Assembly (NCBI GenBank): GCA_964489055.1
Contig: CAZAXF010000001.1
Coordinates: 87,477 to 151,476, forward strand
Length of the DNA stretch: 64,000 nucleotides
Reading direction: 5' to 3'
Source of the DNA: 66-474 sp964489055
GTDB lineage: Bacteria; Pseudomonadota; Gammaproteobacteria; Xanthomonadales; Rhodanobacteraceae
The translations under genes and the position numbers were made by a program. Positions 18,442-27,433 of the stretch are shown piece after piece. The first letter of the stretch is position 1, and each line of letters begins with the position of its first letter. The notes under the pieces were generated by a model, which saw nothing but the letters and a program-made list of their open reading frames with translations, was not told the DNA's origin and made no database searches.

Positions 18442-19224
18442 CTAGCCGGCCCGCGCCGGCGCCAGTTCCGCCGGTATGCATCCGAAACGGCGCTCGCGGC
18501 GCTGGTAGTCCTCGAGCGCGCGGTCGAGCGCGGCGTCATCCATGTCCGGCCACAGGGTATCGGTGAAATACAGCTCGGTGTAGGCGAGCTGCCAGAGCAG
18601 AAAATTGCTGATGCGCTGTTCGCCGCCGGTACGGATCAGGAGGTCCGGTGGCGGCAGGCCGGCCAGGCACAGGTGGGGCGCCAGCGTATCCTCGCCGATC
18701 GTCGCCGGGTCGAGTTCACCGCGGACGGCGGCTTCGGCGATGCGACGCGCGGCCTGGGCGATGTCCCAGCGTCCGCCGTAGCTCACGCACACGTTCAGGA
18801 CCAGTCGCGTGTTGTCGGCCGTGCGCAGGGTGGCCGCGCGCATGCGTTTGTGCATCGCGGAGGAAAACGTCGACAGGTCGCCGATGAAGCGCACCTGCAC
18901 GCCGTGCTGGTGCAACTCGTCGACTTCGCGGTCCAGCGCCTTCATGAACAGGTCCATCAGCGCACCGACCTCGGTACCCGGACGCTTCCAGTTTTCCGAG
19001 GAGAACGCAAACAGCGTCAGCACGCCGATGCCGCGCTGCAGGCAGTATTCGACGCTGGCGCGCACGGCCTTTTGTCCCGCGCGGTGCCCGAACGAGCGCG
19101 GCTGTGCGCGCCGCCGGGCCCAGCGGCCGTTGCCGTCCATCACGATCGCCAGGTGGCGCGGCACGTCGGCCGCGGCTGCGGGCCGGCGAGCGGCCTTGAT
19201 GTGGCGGGTACTGACCGGGGTCAT
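18442..19224 (-). CDS. uppS: Undecaprenyl diphosphate synthase
   Basis: Cis-prenyltransferase that makes the C55 carrier lipid for peptidoglycan and O-antigen. ATG at 19224 precedes a short basic tail, then HLAIVMDGNGRWA with the catalytic Asp, FGHRAGQKAVR, LTLFAFSSENWKRP and the C-terminal RTGGEQRISNFLLWQ. The 260-residue length is normal. It lies between frr and cdsA, as in xanthomonads. Confidence 0.96.
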   Translation of the reverse strand: MTPVSTRHIKAARRPAAAADVPRHLAIVMDGNGRWARRRAQPRSFGHRAGQKAVRASVEYCLQRGIGVLTLFAFSSENWKRPGTEVGALMDLFMKALDREVDELHQHGVQVRFIGDLSTFSSAMHKRMRAATLRTADNTRLVLNVCVSYGGRWDIAQAARRIAEAAVRGELDPATIGEDTLAPHLCLAGLPPPDLLIRTGGEQRISNFLLWQLAYTELYFTDTLWPDMDDAALDRALEDYQRRERRFGCIPAELAPARAG

Positions 19225-19327
19225 GCGCGTGCGCCGGGCGTGGTGAAGCCGGCGGCCGACGGCGAAACGCACCCGGCCCGGACCGGGCAGTGGTGCGTGC
19301 AGCGAAAGGATCCCTCGGCCGGTGGGT

Positions 19328-19885
19328 TCACAGCGCCAGCAGTTCCTGTTCCTTGGCCTCGACGGCCGAATCCACTTCCTTGATGAAGTGGTCGGTGATG
19401 GTCTGGATTTCGTCCTGGCCCCGATGATCGTCGTCTTCGCTGATCTGCTTGTCCTTGAGCAGGTTCTTGATCTGCTGCAGCGCGTCGCGGCGGATGTTGC
19501 GGATCGCGACCTTGGCGTTTTCGCCCGAGTGTCCCACATGCTTGGCCAGTTCCTTGCGCCGTTCCTCGGTGGGCGGGGGCATGTTCAGGCGGATCACGGT
19601 GCCGGCGGTGGTGGGCGTGACACCGAGGTCCGAGCCCATGATGGCCTTTTCCACCGGCGCCACCATGGTCTTTTCGTACGGCGTGATGGTGAGCGAATGG
19701 GCGTCGGAGACCACCACGTTGGCGACCTGGTTGATCGGTACGTCCGAACCGTAATAGGGCACCTTGATGCCCTCGACCAGGGCCGTGCTGGCGCGCCCCG
19801 TGCGCAGATGCGACAACTCCTGGCGCAGGGATTCGACGCTCTTGCCCATGCGGGTCCGGGTATCGCGCTTGATGTCCTCGAGCAT
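19328..19885 (-). CDS. frr: Ribosome recycling factor
   Basis: Splits post-termination ribosomes together with EF-G. ATG at 19885 gives MLEDIKRDTRTRMGKSVESL and exactly 185 residues, the standard length. Domain I is a three-helix bundle, and domain II contains LTITPYEKTM. LRTGRAS and TEERRKELAK are typical signatures. It starts 65 bp after pyrH on the same strand, the common pyrH-frr pair. Confidence 0.97.
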   Translation of the reverse strand: MLEDIKRDTRTRMGKSVESLRQELSHLRTGRASTALVEGIKVPYYGSDVPINQVANVVVSDAHSLTITPYEKTMVAPVEKAIMGSDLGVTPTTAGTVIRLNMPPPTEERRKELAKHVGHSGENAKVAIRNIRRDALQQIKNLLKDKQISEDDDHRGQDEIQTITDHFIKEVDSAVEAKEQELLAL

Positions 19886-19950
19886 CGTGTCGTCTCGCGT
19901 GAAATGGCAACCCCGCATTATAGGGGCGACAGCCTGCGTACGTGTCCCGG

Positions 19951-20673
19951 TCAGTGATCGCTCACCAGGGTTCCCACCGACTCCCCGCGCAATATCCGCA
20001 TGAGGTTGCCCGGGCGGGTCATGTCGTAGATCCGGAGCGGCAGCCCGTGGTCGCGGCACAACGCGATGGCGGCGGTGTCCATCACCCTGAGGTTGCGCGC
20101 GATCACTTCTTCGTAGCTGACGTGTTCGAAACGCTGCGCGTCCTTGCGCTTGGCGGGGTCGGAGCTGTACACGCCGTCGACCTTGGTGGCCTTGAGCAAA
20201 AGGTCCGCGCCCACTTCGACCGCGCGCAGCGCCGCGGCCGAATCGGTGGTGAAGAACGGGTTGCCGGTGCCGCCGGCAAACAGGACGATGCGGCCTTTTT
20301 CCAGGTGGCGCACGGCGCGCCGGCGGATAAAGTCCTCGCAAACGTCGTGGATCTGGATCGCGCTCATCACCCGCGCGAAACCGCCGCGCTTTTCCAGCGC
20401 GTCCTGCAACGCCAGCGCGTTCATCACGGTGGCCAGCATGCCCATGTGATCGCCGGTGACGCGATCCATCCCGGCTTCGGCCAAGCCTGCACCGCGGAAG
20501 ATGTTTCCGCCGCCGATCACCACCCCCACCTCGACCCCGGCCTTGCGCGCCTCCAGGATTTCATCGGCGATGCGGCCGATCACTTCCGGATCGATGCCGT
20601 AGTCGGCATTGCCCATCAAGGCCTCGCCGGACAGCTTCAACAGGATGCGCTGATACTTCGGCTTGGCGGCCAT
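19951..20673 (-). CDS. pyrH: UMP kinase
   Basis: Phosphorylates UMP to UDP in the cytoplasm; a hexamer regulated by GTP and UTP in relatives. ATG at 20673 is the family start (MAAKPKYQRILLKLSGEALMG). The 240 residues carry VVIGGGNIFRG for nucleotide binding, the MDRVTGDHMGMLATVMN segment and LLKATKVDGVYSSDP. The upstream 548-bp gap holds repeats and no gene. Confidence 0.97.
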   Translation of the reverse strand: MAAKPKYQRILLKLSGEALMGNADYGIDPEVIGRIADEILEARKAGVEVGVVIGGGNIFRGAGLAEAGMDRVTGDHMGMLATVMNALALQDALEKRGGFARVMSAIQIHDVCEDFIRRRAVRHLEKGRIVLFAGGTGNPFFTTDSAAALRAVEVGADLLLKATKVDGVYSSDPAKRKDAQRFEHVSYEEVIARNLRVMDTAAIALCRDHGLPLRIYDMTRPGNLMRILRGESVGTLVSDH

Positions 20674-20797
20674 GCACGACTCCAGAGTGGGCAAACGCGA
20701 AGATTGTACTTGGAGATGGACGGCGAGGGACGAGTGATGAAAAGCCTTGTGACGCGGATTGACGCGGTCTGCGCGGATCAAAAGCAGACCTGGCCGG

Positions 20798-21008
20798 GGT
20801 TGTTCTTCAGCCAGCTGATGTTGGCATGACACTCACCAGGTTCGTCATTGGGGGGCTCCCGGAGGGAGAACCCGGAATCCGGCTCTTCGCATCGACTTCC
20901 GGGAGCTGGATTCCGGGTTCCACCGCCGATGAAACCGGCGATGGCCCCGGAATGACTGAAGCAGCGAGTGGATCGCAACGCCAACGTGGCTGAGGAAGCG
21001 CCCTGATC
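20798..21008. repeat. Dispersed ~210 bp element, copy A
   Basis: Nearly the same sequence recurs at 44308-44521. Shared parts are a TTGGCATGA lead, facing arms of the GTCATTCCGG/CCGGAATGAC type, a CTCCCGGAGGGAGAA palindrome, CGCCGATG-GCCGGCGATGG and a GCAACGCCAACGTGGCTG tail. Identity by eye is high over the whole length. No reading frame is shared, so it looks like a non-coding composite repeat. Confidence 0.8.
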
Positions 21009-21028
21009 AGGAAAGCAGATAATCAGGC

Positions 21029-21093
21029 GACGTGCGCTGCGCGCACCGGGGACGGTTGGCATCGAGCGCGTTCGTGCGCAAAGCGCACGCTAC
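21029..21093. repeat. REPIN-like pair of inverted palindromes
   Basis: Arms GACGTGCGCTGCGCGCACC (21029-21047) and TTCGTGCGCAAAGCGCACGCTAC (21071-21093, written here only as a palindrome with a CTAC end) face each other. It belongs to the same family as the elements at 3344 and 51673. Confidence 0.7.
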
Positions 21094-21167
21094 GCGATTG
21101 CCGGATAGACGTCATTTGATCGGCGTTTGTCCGCGTGAATCCGCGTCGGAGGCTGTTGCGTTTGAGC

Positions 21168-21196
21168 ACAAAAAAGCCGCGATCACTCGCGGCTTT
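21168..21196 (-). terminator. Rho-independent terminator after tsf
   Basis: On the minus strand, AAGCCGCGAGTGATCGCGGC is followed by TTTTTT: a six-pair GC stem, a short loop and a clean U run, about 25 bp after the tsf stop. This is the clearest intrinsic terminator in the window and ends the rpsB-tsf transcript. Confidence 0.9.
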
Positions 21197-21221
21197 CCTG
21201 TTGCTGCGTGGTGCGTCAGGC

Positions 21222-22097
21222 CTACGCCAACCCCGCCTGCTTCATCACCTCGCCGGCGAAGTCGTCTTCCTTCTTCTCGATGCCTTCGCCGACCTCGATG
21301 CGGTGGAATGCCCGGACCTTCGCGCCGGCCTTCTTCAGCGCGTCGCCGACATTCATGCTGGTGTCAAGCACGTAGGGCTGGCCGGTCAGGGAGATTTCGT
21401 TCAGCAGCTTCCTGATCCGCCCGGCGACCATCTTCTCCTGGATTTCGACCGGCTTGGCCTTGTCCTTGTCGCTCATCTGCGCCAGCGCGATTTCCTTTTC
21501 CTTGTCGACGAATTCGGCCGGCACGTCGTCGGGGCTGACGTGCTGGGGGTTCATCGCGGCGATGTGCATGGCCAGGCCACGCGCGAATTCGGCGTCGCCG
21601 CCCTCCAGCGCCACCAGCACGCCGATACGCCCGCCGTGGACGTAGGCGCCGAGGTTCGGGGCATCGTCGATCCGCACCAGGCGGCGCACCTGCACGTTCT
21701 CGCCGACCTTGGCGACCAGCGCCTGGCGGGCCTGTTCGACCGAGTCGGCACCGAGGCTGGCCGTCTTCAGGGCCTGGGCATCGGCGCTGCCAGCCGCGAG
21801 CGCGGCCTGCGCCACGTCATCGGCGAACTTCACGAAGCTCTCGTCCTTGGCGACGAAGTCGGTTTCCGAGTTGATTTCCACCAGCACGCCGCTGTTGCCG
21901 GACTGCGCCAGCACGATACGGCCCTCGGCGGCCACGCGGCCGGCCTTCTTGTCCGCCTTGGACAGGCCCTGCTTGCGCAGCGACTCGACGGCGGCGTCGA
22001 TGTCTCCGTCGTTCTGGGTGAGTGCCTTCTTGCACTCCATCATGCCGGCGCCGGAGCGCTCGCGCAGTTCCTTGACCATGGCGGCGGTGATTTGCAT
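21222..22097 (-). CDS. tsf: Elongation factor Ts
   Basis: Guanine-nucleotide exchange factor that recycles EF-Tu. The 291 residues begin MQITAAMVKELRERSGAGMM-ECKKAL. They include the exchange motif TDFVAKDESF and coiled-coil plus core domains ending near KVRAFHRIEVGEGIEKKED. The usual rpsB-tsf order is kept, with 196 bp between the genes and a strong terminator after the stop. Confidence 0.97.
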   Translation of the reverse strand: MQITAAMVKELRERSGAGMMECKKALTQNDGDIDAAVESLRKQGLSKADKKAGRVAAEGRIVLAQSGNSGVLVEINSETDFVAKDESFVKFADDVAQAALAAGSADAQALKTASLGADSVEQARQALVAKVGENVQVRRLVRIDDAPNLGAYVHGGRIGVLVALEGGDAEFARGLAMHIAAMNPQHVSPDDVPAEFVDKEKEIALAQMSDKDKAKPVEIQEKMVAGRIRKLLNEISLTGQPYVLDTSMNVGDALKKAGAKVRAFHRIEVGEGIEKKEDDFAGEVMKQAGLA

Positions 22098-22293
22098 GTC
22101 GGTACCTCATTGGTTCGAAGTGATGCCGCGCTGGCGCGGCGTGGCTGTCCGGCTGTCGCGGTCGGGCGCACGTGGTTGCGGACACCGGTGCGGCACGTGC
22201 ACGCGTCCGGCAGCGCGGCACGGGTTTGTGGGCCGCGACGCGCAGCGGCGAACAACACGTGCCTGCGCGCGAAACCGGGCGCGACCCGGCGGC

Positions 22294-23373
22294 CTACGCG
22301 GCGTTCTCGTCGGCCTTCTTCGTGGCGTCCTCGGCAGCCTCGGCGGTGTCCTCGCCGGTGCTTTCCGTTTCTTCCGTGGTGGCGGTTGCCTTGTCCCCGG
22401 CCTTTGCGGTGTCTTCGGCGGCCTGGGCGCTGTCGTCGTCGGGCTTTGCGGCGTCTTCGGCGGCCTTGGCGGCATCGTCCCCGGCCTTGGTGGCGCCTTC
22501 GGCAGCCGCCTTGTCGTCTTCGCTGGCGGTTCCGTTGCCGGCCGGGGTCTTGTCGGCCTGTTTCGACGCGGACTTCTTCGCGCTGCGGCGGGCCGGCTTC
22601 GTGTCCCCGGTGTCCTGGCCGGAGGCGACCGGATTGCCATCGGCATCCAGTTCCACGAATTCATTCTCGTCGCCGGCACCCTGGATCGGGGCCGCGGCCT
22701 TGCCTTCCAGCACCGCGTCGGCGGCGGCGCGCGCGTAGAGCTGCACCGCGCGGATGGCGTCGTCGTTGCCGGGGATCGCGTATTCAACCAGCGACGGGTC
22801 GTAGTTGGTATCCACCACCGCGACCACGGGGATGCCGAGCTTCCTGGCTTCCTGCACCGCGATGTTTTCGTGGCCGATGTCGATCACGAACAAGGCATCG
22901 GGCAGGCTCTTCATGTCCTTGATGCCGCCCAGCGACTTTTCCAGCTTGTCGCGCTGGCGGCGCAGCGACAGCACTTCGTGCTTGACCAGCTTGTCGAAGG
23001 TGCCGTCGGTTTCGGCCGCTTCCAGTTCCTTCAGCCGCGCCACCGATTGCTTGACGGTGCGGAAGTTGGTGAGCATGCCGCCCAGCCAGCGGGCGTTGAC
23101 GTAGGGCATGCCGCAGCGCCGGGCTTCCTCGCCGATCGCCTCGCGCGCAGAGCGCTTGGTGCCCACGAACAGGATGGTGCGGCGCTTCTGGGCCAGGCCC
23201 GAGATGTAGTTCATCGCGTCGGTGAATTTCGGCACCGTCGCTTCGAGGTTGATGATGTGGATCTTGCCGCGGGCGCCGAAGATGAAGGGCGCCATCTTCG
23301 GGTTCCAGTAGCGCGTCTGGTGGCCGAAATGCACGCCGGCTTCCAGCATCTGGCGCATGGTGACTTGGGGCAT
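22294..23373 (-). CDS. rpsB: 30S ribosomal protein S2 with a long Ala/Asp/Lys-rich C-terminal tail
   Basis: Small-subunit ribosomal protein. ATG at 23373 gives MPQVTMRQMLEAGVHFGHQ, the family start. Residues 1-230 are ordinary S2 (WNPKMAPFIFGARGKIHI, DALFVIDIGHENIAVQEA, PGNDDAIRAV). The remaining ~129 residues are low-complexity and unlike the usual S2 end. They include a basic patch (ARRSAKKSASKQADK) and then repeated AAEDxAK-type acidic units up to residue 359. E. coli S2 has 241 residues. The frame is open and base composition matches the gene, so this looks like a real extension rather than a frameshift. Confidence 0.95.
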   Translation of the reverse strand: MPQVTMRQMLEAGVHFGHQTRYWNPKMAPFIFGARGKIHIINLEATVPKFTDAMNYISGLAQKRRTILFVGTKRSAREAIGEEARRCGMPYVNARWLGGMLTNFRTVKQSVARLKELEAAETDGTFDKLVKHEVLSLRRQRDKLEKSLGGIKDMKSLPDALFVIDIGHENIAVQEARKLGIPVVAVVDTNYDPSLVEYAIPGNDDAIRAVQLYARAAADAVLEGKAAAPIQGAGDENEFVELDADGNPVASGQDTGDTKPARRSAKKSASKQADKTPAGNGTASEDDKAAAEGATKAGDDAAKAAEDAAKPDDDSAQAAEDTAKAGDKATATTEETESTGEDTAEAAEDATKKADENAA

Positions 23374-23585
23374 GGATCGTGACTCCGATGTGGGAACCCG
23401 CCCCGCATCCGCGGGCAGCGCGGCCGTCCTGGACGGCATTGGGCGCAACAGGTTCCGGGGTTGGGCTTCCGCAGGCCCCGCGGCAACGACTCCCTCGCGG
23501 GAGACCCCGGTGCCGGTTTCTGGCCTGCGTGTGGATTCGCCGGTGACGCCCGGCGTGGGCGGCCTGGCCACAGCCAAGCCCTGCA

Positions 23586-23614
23586 ATTCTACAGTTGCCG
23601 GACGGCGCGGGCAA
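23586..23614 (-). promoter_or_regulatory. Sigma-70-type promoter for rpsB-tsf
   Basis: On the minus strand, TTGCCC (23609-23614) and TAGAAT (23586-23591) are separated by 17 bp. The start point would give a leader of about 200 bases before rpsB. That leaves room for the S2 autoregulatory leader known in other bacteria, though no leader structure was proven here. Confidence 0.65.
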
Positions 23615-23654
23615 GCATCCGGCAGACGCGCGCGAAATGTCGGATAATAGAAGG

Positions 23655-24419
23655 ATGCCTGTACAGCCCAAAACCCCCGAAGAGATCGAGAAGATGCGCG
23701 TTGCCGGTCGCCTGGCGGCCGAAGTGCTGGCGGTGATCAAGGATCATATCAAGCCCGGTGTGACCACCGAGGAGATCGACCAGATCGCCTACCACCACAT
23801 CGTCGACGTGCAGCACGCCATCCCGGCCAACGTCGGCTACCACGGGTTTCCCAAGACGTTGTGCACCTCGGTCAACCACGTGATCTGCCACGGCATCCCA
23901 AGCCCCGGCAAGGTGCTCAAGGAGGGCGACATCGTCAACTGCGACGTCACCGTGATCAAGGACGGCTGGCACGGCGACACCAGCCGCATGTATTTCGTGG
24001 GCGAGCCGTCGGTGCTGGCCAGACGGCTGGTCGACACCACCTACGAGGCGATGATGCTGGGCATCGAACAGGTCCGGCCGGGTGCCACGCTGGGCGACAT
24101 CGGCCACGCGATCCAGAAGCACGCCGAGGCCGCCGGCTATTCCGTGGTGCGCGAATACTGCGGCCACGGCATCGGGCTGATCTACCACGACGACCCACAG
24201 GTGCTGCACTACGGCCGTCCGGGCGAGGGCATGCGCTTGGAAAAGGGCATGACCTTCACGGTCGAGCCCATGATCAACGCCGGCAAGCGCAACACCCGCC
24301 AGTTGCCGGACGGCTGGACGGTGGTCACCAAGGACCATTCGCTCTCGGCGCAGTGGGAACACACGTTGGTGGTGACCGACGACGGCTACGAGATCCTGAC
24401 GCCCTGGCCGGATGCCTGA
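23655..24419 (+). CDS. map: Type I methionine aminopeptidase
   Basis: Removes the initiator methionine from new proteins. The 254 residues carry the dimetal site: His79 in VICHGIP, Asp97 and Asp108 (NCDVTV, HGDTSR), His171/172 region in YCGHGIG, Glu205 in VEPMI and Glu236 in QWEHT. It is divergent from rpsB. The AGAAGG just before ATG has almost no spacing, and a GATAAT hexamer ends seven bases before the start. The mRNA may therefore be leaderless or nearly so. Confidence 0.96.
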   Translation: MPVQPKTPEEIEKMRVAGRLAAEVLAVIKDHIKPGVTTEEIDQIAYHHIVDVQHAIPANVGYHGFPKTLCTSVNHVICHGIPSPGKVLKEGDIVNCDVTVIKDGWHGDTSRMYFVGEPSVLARRLVDTTYEAMMLGIEQVRPGATLGDIGHAIQKHAEAAGYSVVREYCGHGIGLIYHDDPQVLHYGRPGEGMRLEKGMTFTVEPMINAGKRNTRQLPDGWTVVTKDHSLSAQWEHTLVVTDDGYEILTPWPDA

Positions 24420-24425
24420 AAGGCC

Positions 24426-24481
24426 GGGAATCGGGAATCGGGAGTCGCGAACAGGGAATCGGGCCTCGGGGCTCGGGAATC
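24426..24481. repeat. Heptamer tandem array (GGGAATC type, 8 units)
   Basis: Eight head-to-tail 7-mers begin seven bases after the map stop. Four are exact GGGAATC; the others are GGGAGTC, GCGAACA, GGGCCTC and GGGGCTC. Phase is kept across the decayed units. The rest of the gap to glnD (to 24594) shows a partial GTCATTCCGG element and nothing else. Confidence 0.85.
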
Positions 24482-24594
24482 GCGCAACGGCGTCCCGCAC
24501 AACCCCAAACGCTCGTCATTCCGGCGACCGCCGGAATTCATTGCAATCCGGCCACAAGCAGCCCGCCGCCGACCCCACATGCCACCGGCCCACG

Positions 24595-27300
24595 ATGAAC
24601 GCATCTGCCTCGAACGCCCTGGCGATACCGCCGCCGCCCAGGCTGCCGCCGGCACTGCCACGGGCGGGCATTTCGCGCGATGCCCGCGCGGCGCTGCGGC
24701 AACTGCTCGATGACCATGCCCGCGCCCTGACCGCGGCGTTTCGCCAGGGTGCCGATGCCACCGCGCTGGCGCGCGCCCGCTCGGAGGTCGTTGGCATGGT
24801 GTGCGCGCGCGCGTGGTCGGCGTACGTGGGCGAATCGGAACAGGCCGCGCTGTTTGCCGTGGGGGGATTCGGGCACGGCCTGCTGTTTCCGTTTTCCGAC
24901 GTGGACCTGCTGGTGCTGCACGAGCCGGCACCGGAAAGCGGACTGATGCGTGCGCTGGAGGCCTTCTTCGCCTGCCTGTGGGACGTGGGCCTGAAGCCGG
25001 GACAGGCGGTGCGCACCCTGGCGCAATGCCGCGAGATTGCCGCAGCGGATGTCAGCGTCTTCACCAGCCTGCTGGATGCGCGCCGCATCGCCGGTGCCGA
25101 CGGCTTCGTGGCGGCGCTGCGTGCCCTGACCGACGATGCGGAGCTGTGGCCGCCCGATGCCTACCTTGCCGCCAAGCTCGAAGAGCGCGCGCAACGCCAC
25201 GCGCGCCACGACGACACCACCCACAACCTCGAACCGGACCTCAAGGACGGCCCCGGCGGCCTGCGCAACCTCGACCTGATCCGCTGGCTGGGCAAGCGGC
25301 TGGTCGGGGTGGATGATCTTGACGGCCTGGTGCGCGCCAGGCTGCTGGAAATGAGCGAGCGCGACGCCCTGCGCGAGGCGCGCGAAGTCTTGCGCCGCGA
25401 CCGCTACGGCCTGCACCTGGAGGCCGGGCGTGCCGAGGAGCGCCTGCTGTTCGACTGGCAGCGCGCGGTCGCGGCGCGACTGGGCTACGAGGACGTCAAC
25501 ACGGTCGGCAACGACGCGGTCGAGCGCTTCATGCAGGACTACTTTCGCGCCGCCGGCACCACCGAGCGGTTGCTGGTCCAGTTGCTGGAGCGCATGCACG
25601 AATACCTGAACCCGCTGCCGCCGCCGCGCGACCTCGACGCCACCTTCGTGCTGCGCGGCAGCCGCCTGGAACTGCGCGATCCGGACTGGCTGCTGGGTGC
25701 GCCCGAGGGGCTGATCGAGGTGTTCGTGCGCCGCTTCGATGCCGAAGGCTGCACCGGCATCACCGCCGCCATGATGCGCGCGGTGGAACACGCGCTGGTG
25801 TACCACGGCACCGCGTTGTCCCGGAACCCGGAGGTGCTGGCCGCGTTTGCCGCACTGCTGCGGCGCGGCGCCGAAGCGGTGCGGGTGCTCGAAGCCCTGA
25901 ACCGGCACGGCGTGCTGGCGGTGATCCTGCCACCGTTCGCGCGCGTGGTCGGACGCATGCAATACGACCTGTTCCACGTCTACACCGTCGATGAGCACAC
26001 CCTGCGCGTGCTTCGCAACATCGCGCGCTACGCCGAGCCCGAGGCACGCGCCTCGCTGCCACTGGCGTGCGATGCCTTCGCGCGGCTGGCCAAGCCCGAA
26101 CTGCTGCTGCTTGCGGCGTTGTTCCACGACATCGCCAAGGGCCGCGGCGGCGATCATTCCAAGCTCGGCGAAACCGAGGCACGCGCGTTCTGCCGCAGCC
26201 TGGGCCTTGGCGACGACGACACCGAGGAAGTCGCGTGGCTGGTGCGCTGGCACCTTCTGATGAGCGTCACCGCGCAGCGCCAGGACACGGCCGATCCGGA
26301 AGTCGTGCACCGTTTCGCCGTGCAGGTGGGCGACTGGACCCGGCTGGACATGCTGTACCTGCTCACCATCGCCGACATCGCCGGCACCAACCCGAAACTC
26401 TGGAATTCCTGGAAGGACCGCCTGCTGGCCGACCTGTACGTGGCCGCGCGCTACGTGTTGCGGCGTGACATGCAGCGCCCTGCACGCGCCGAAGTGCGCG
26501 TGCGCGAGGCGCGCGAACGCACGCTCGCGATCATGGCCGAACAGGGCCTCGACGCGGCGGCTGCGCGCGCGGTGCTGGATGACTTTCCCGACACCGCGCT
26601 GCTGCGCCAGCAACCAGAGCTGCTGGCGTGGCAGGCCGGATCGCTGCTGGAATCGGCCGGCGTCGAAACCGTGGTCGCGGTGCGTCCGCCGGATGTGCGT
26701 GGCGGCACCGAGGTGTTCGTGTGCACGCCCGACCGCGACGGCGTGTTCGCCGCGGTGGTTGCCACGCTCGACCGCCTGCGCCTGGACGTGGTGGCCGCGC
26801 GCGTGATGACGGCAGGCGATGGCCGTGCGCTGGATACCTTCACGGTGCTGGAAACCGGATCGCAAACACCGGTGTCGCCGGCGCGCGCGCGTGAACTGCG
26901 CGGCGCGCTCGAGCGCGTGCTCGCGGGCGGCAGCCTGCGCACCCGGCCCGCGCGGCGCAACCTGGCCCGGCGCCTGCGGCATTTCCAGCGGCCGCCGCGC
27001 ATCGACTTCCACGGTGATGAAGGCCAGCCGCTCACCCGCCTGGCGCTGGTCTGCAGCGACCGGCCCGGCCTGCTGGTTGCCATCGCCCAGGCGTTCCTGG
27101 AAACCGGTGTGCGCGTACGCGACGCGCGCATCGCGACTTTCGGCGACCAGGTGGAAGACTTTTTCGAACTCAGCGACGGCAACGACCGGCCGCTGGACGC
27201 GTCGCTGCAGAGGGCGCTGCGCGTGGCGCTGCAGCGGCACCTTGCGCCGGCGCACCAGGCGGGCGAGCAGGACGTCGCCGGCCATTCGCCGCGTACTTGA
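24595..27300 (+). CDS. glnD: [Protein-PII] uridylyltransferase/uridylyl-removing enzyme
   Basis: Bifunctional nitrogen sensor that adds or removes UMP on PII proteins according to glutamine. ATG at 24595 (MNASASNAL) is preferred to an upstream frame made of repeat DNA. The 901 residues hold a nucleotidyltransferase domain (GGFG at 90-93, FPFSDVDLLVL with the catalytic aspartates), the LKDGPGGLRNLD segment, an HD domain (LFHDIAKGRGGDHSKLG) and two C-terminal ACT domains. The usual GGYGR is GGFGH here. PII genes are not in the window. Confidence 0.95.
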   Translation: MNASASNALAIPPPPRLPPALPRAGISRDARAALRQLLDDHARALTAAFRQGADATALARARSEVVGMVCARAWSAYVGESEQAALFAVGGFGHGLLFPFSDVDLLVLHEPAPESGLMRALEAFFACLWDVGLKPGQAVRTLAQCREIAAADVSVFTSLLDARRIAGADGFVAALRALTDDAELWPPDAYLAAKLEERAQRHARHDDTTHNLEPDLKDGPGGLRNLDLIRWLGKRLVGVDDLDGLVRARLLEMSERDALREAREVLRRDRYGLHLEAGRAEERLLFDWQRAVAARLGYEDVNTVGNDAVERFMQDYFRAAGTTERLLVQLLERMHEYLNPLPPPRDLDATFVLRGSRLELRDPDWLLGAPEGLIEVFVRRFDAEGCTGITAAMMRAVEHALVYHGTALSRNPEVLAAFAALLRRGAEAVRVLEALNRHGVLAVILPPFARVVGRMQYDLFHVYTVDEHTLRVLRNIARYAEPEARASLPLACDAFARLAKPELLLLAALFHDIAKGRGGDHSKLGETEARAFCRSLGLGDDDTEEVAWLVRWHLLMSVTAQRQDTADPEVVHRFAVQVGDWTRLDMLYLLTIADIAGTNPKLWNSWKDRLLADLYVAARYVLRRDMQRPARAEVRVREARERTLAIMAEQGLDAAAARAVLDDFPDTALLRQQPELLAWQAGSLLESAGVETVVAVRPPDVRGGTEVFVCTPDRDGVFAAVVATLDRLRLDVVAARVMTAGDGRALDTFTVLETGSQTPVSPARARELRGALERVLAGGSLRTRPARRNLARRLRHFQRPPRIDFHGDEGQPLTRLALVCSDRPGLLVAIAQAFLETGVRVRDARIATFGDQVEDFFELSDGNDRPLDASLQRALRVALQRHLAPAHQAGEQDVAGHSPRT

Positions 27301-27433
27301 CCCGGATACGCGAAACGCCCCGCGACCGGCATGTACACTGCGGCATCCCGCGTGCCGGCGCAGCCCCACGGGCCGCCGCGTGCGACGCGATCCGGCGCCG
27401 GCCACCGGCCGGGCGCCCGAGTGGAGAAATGGC

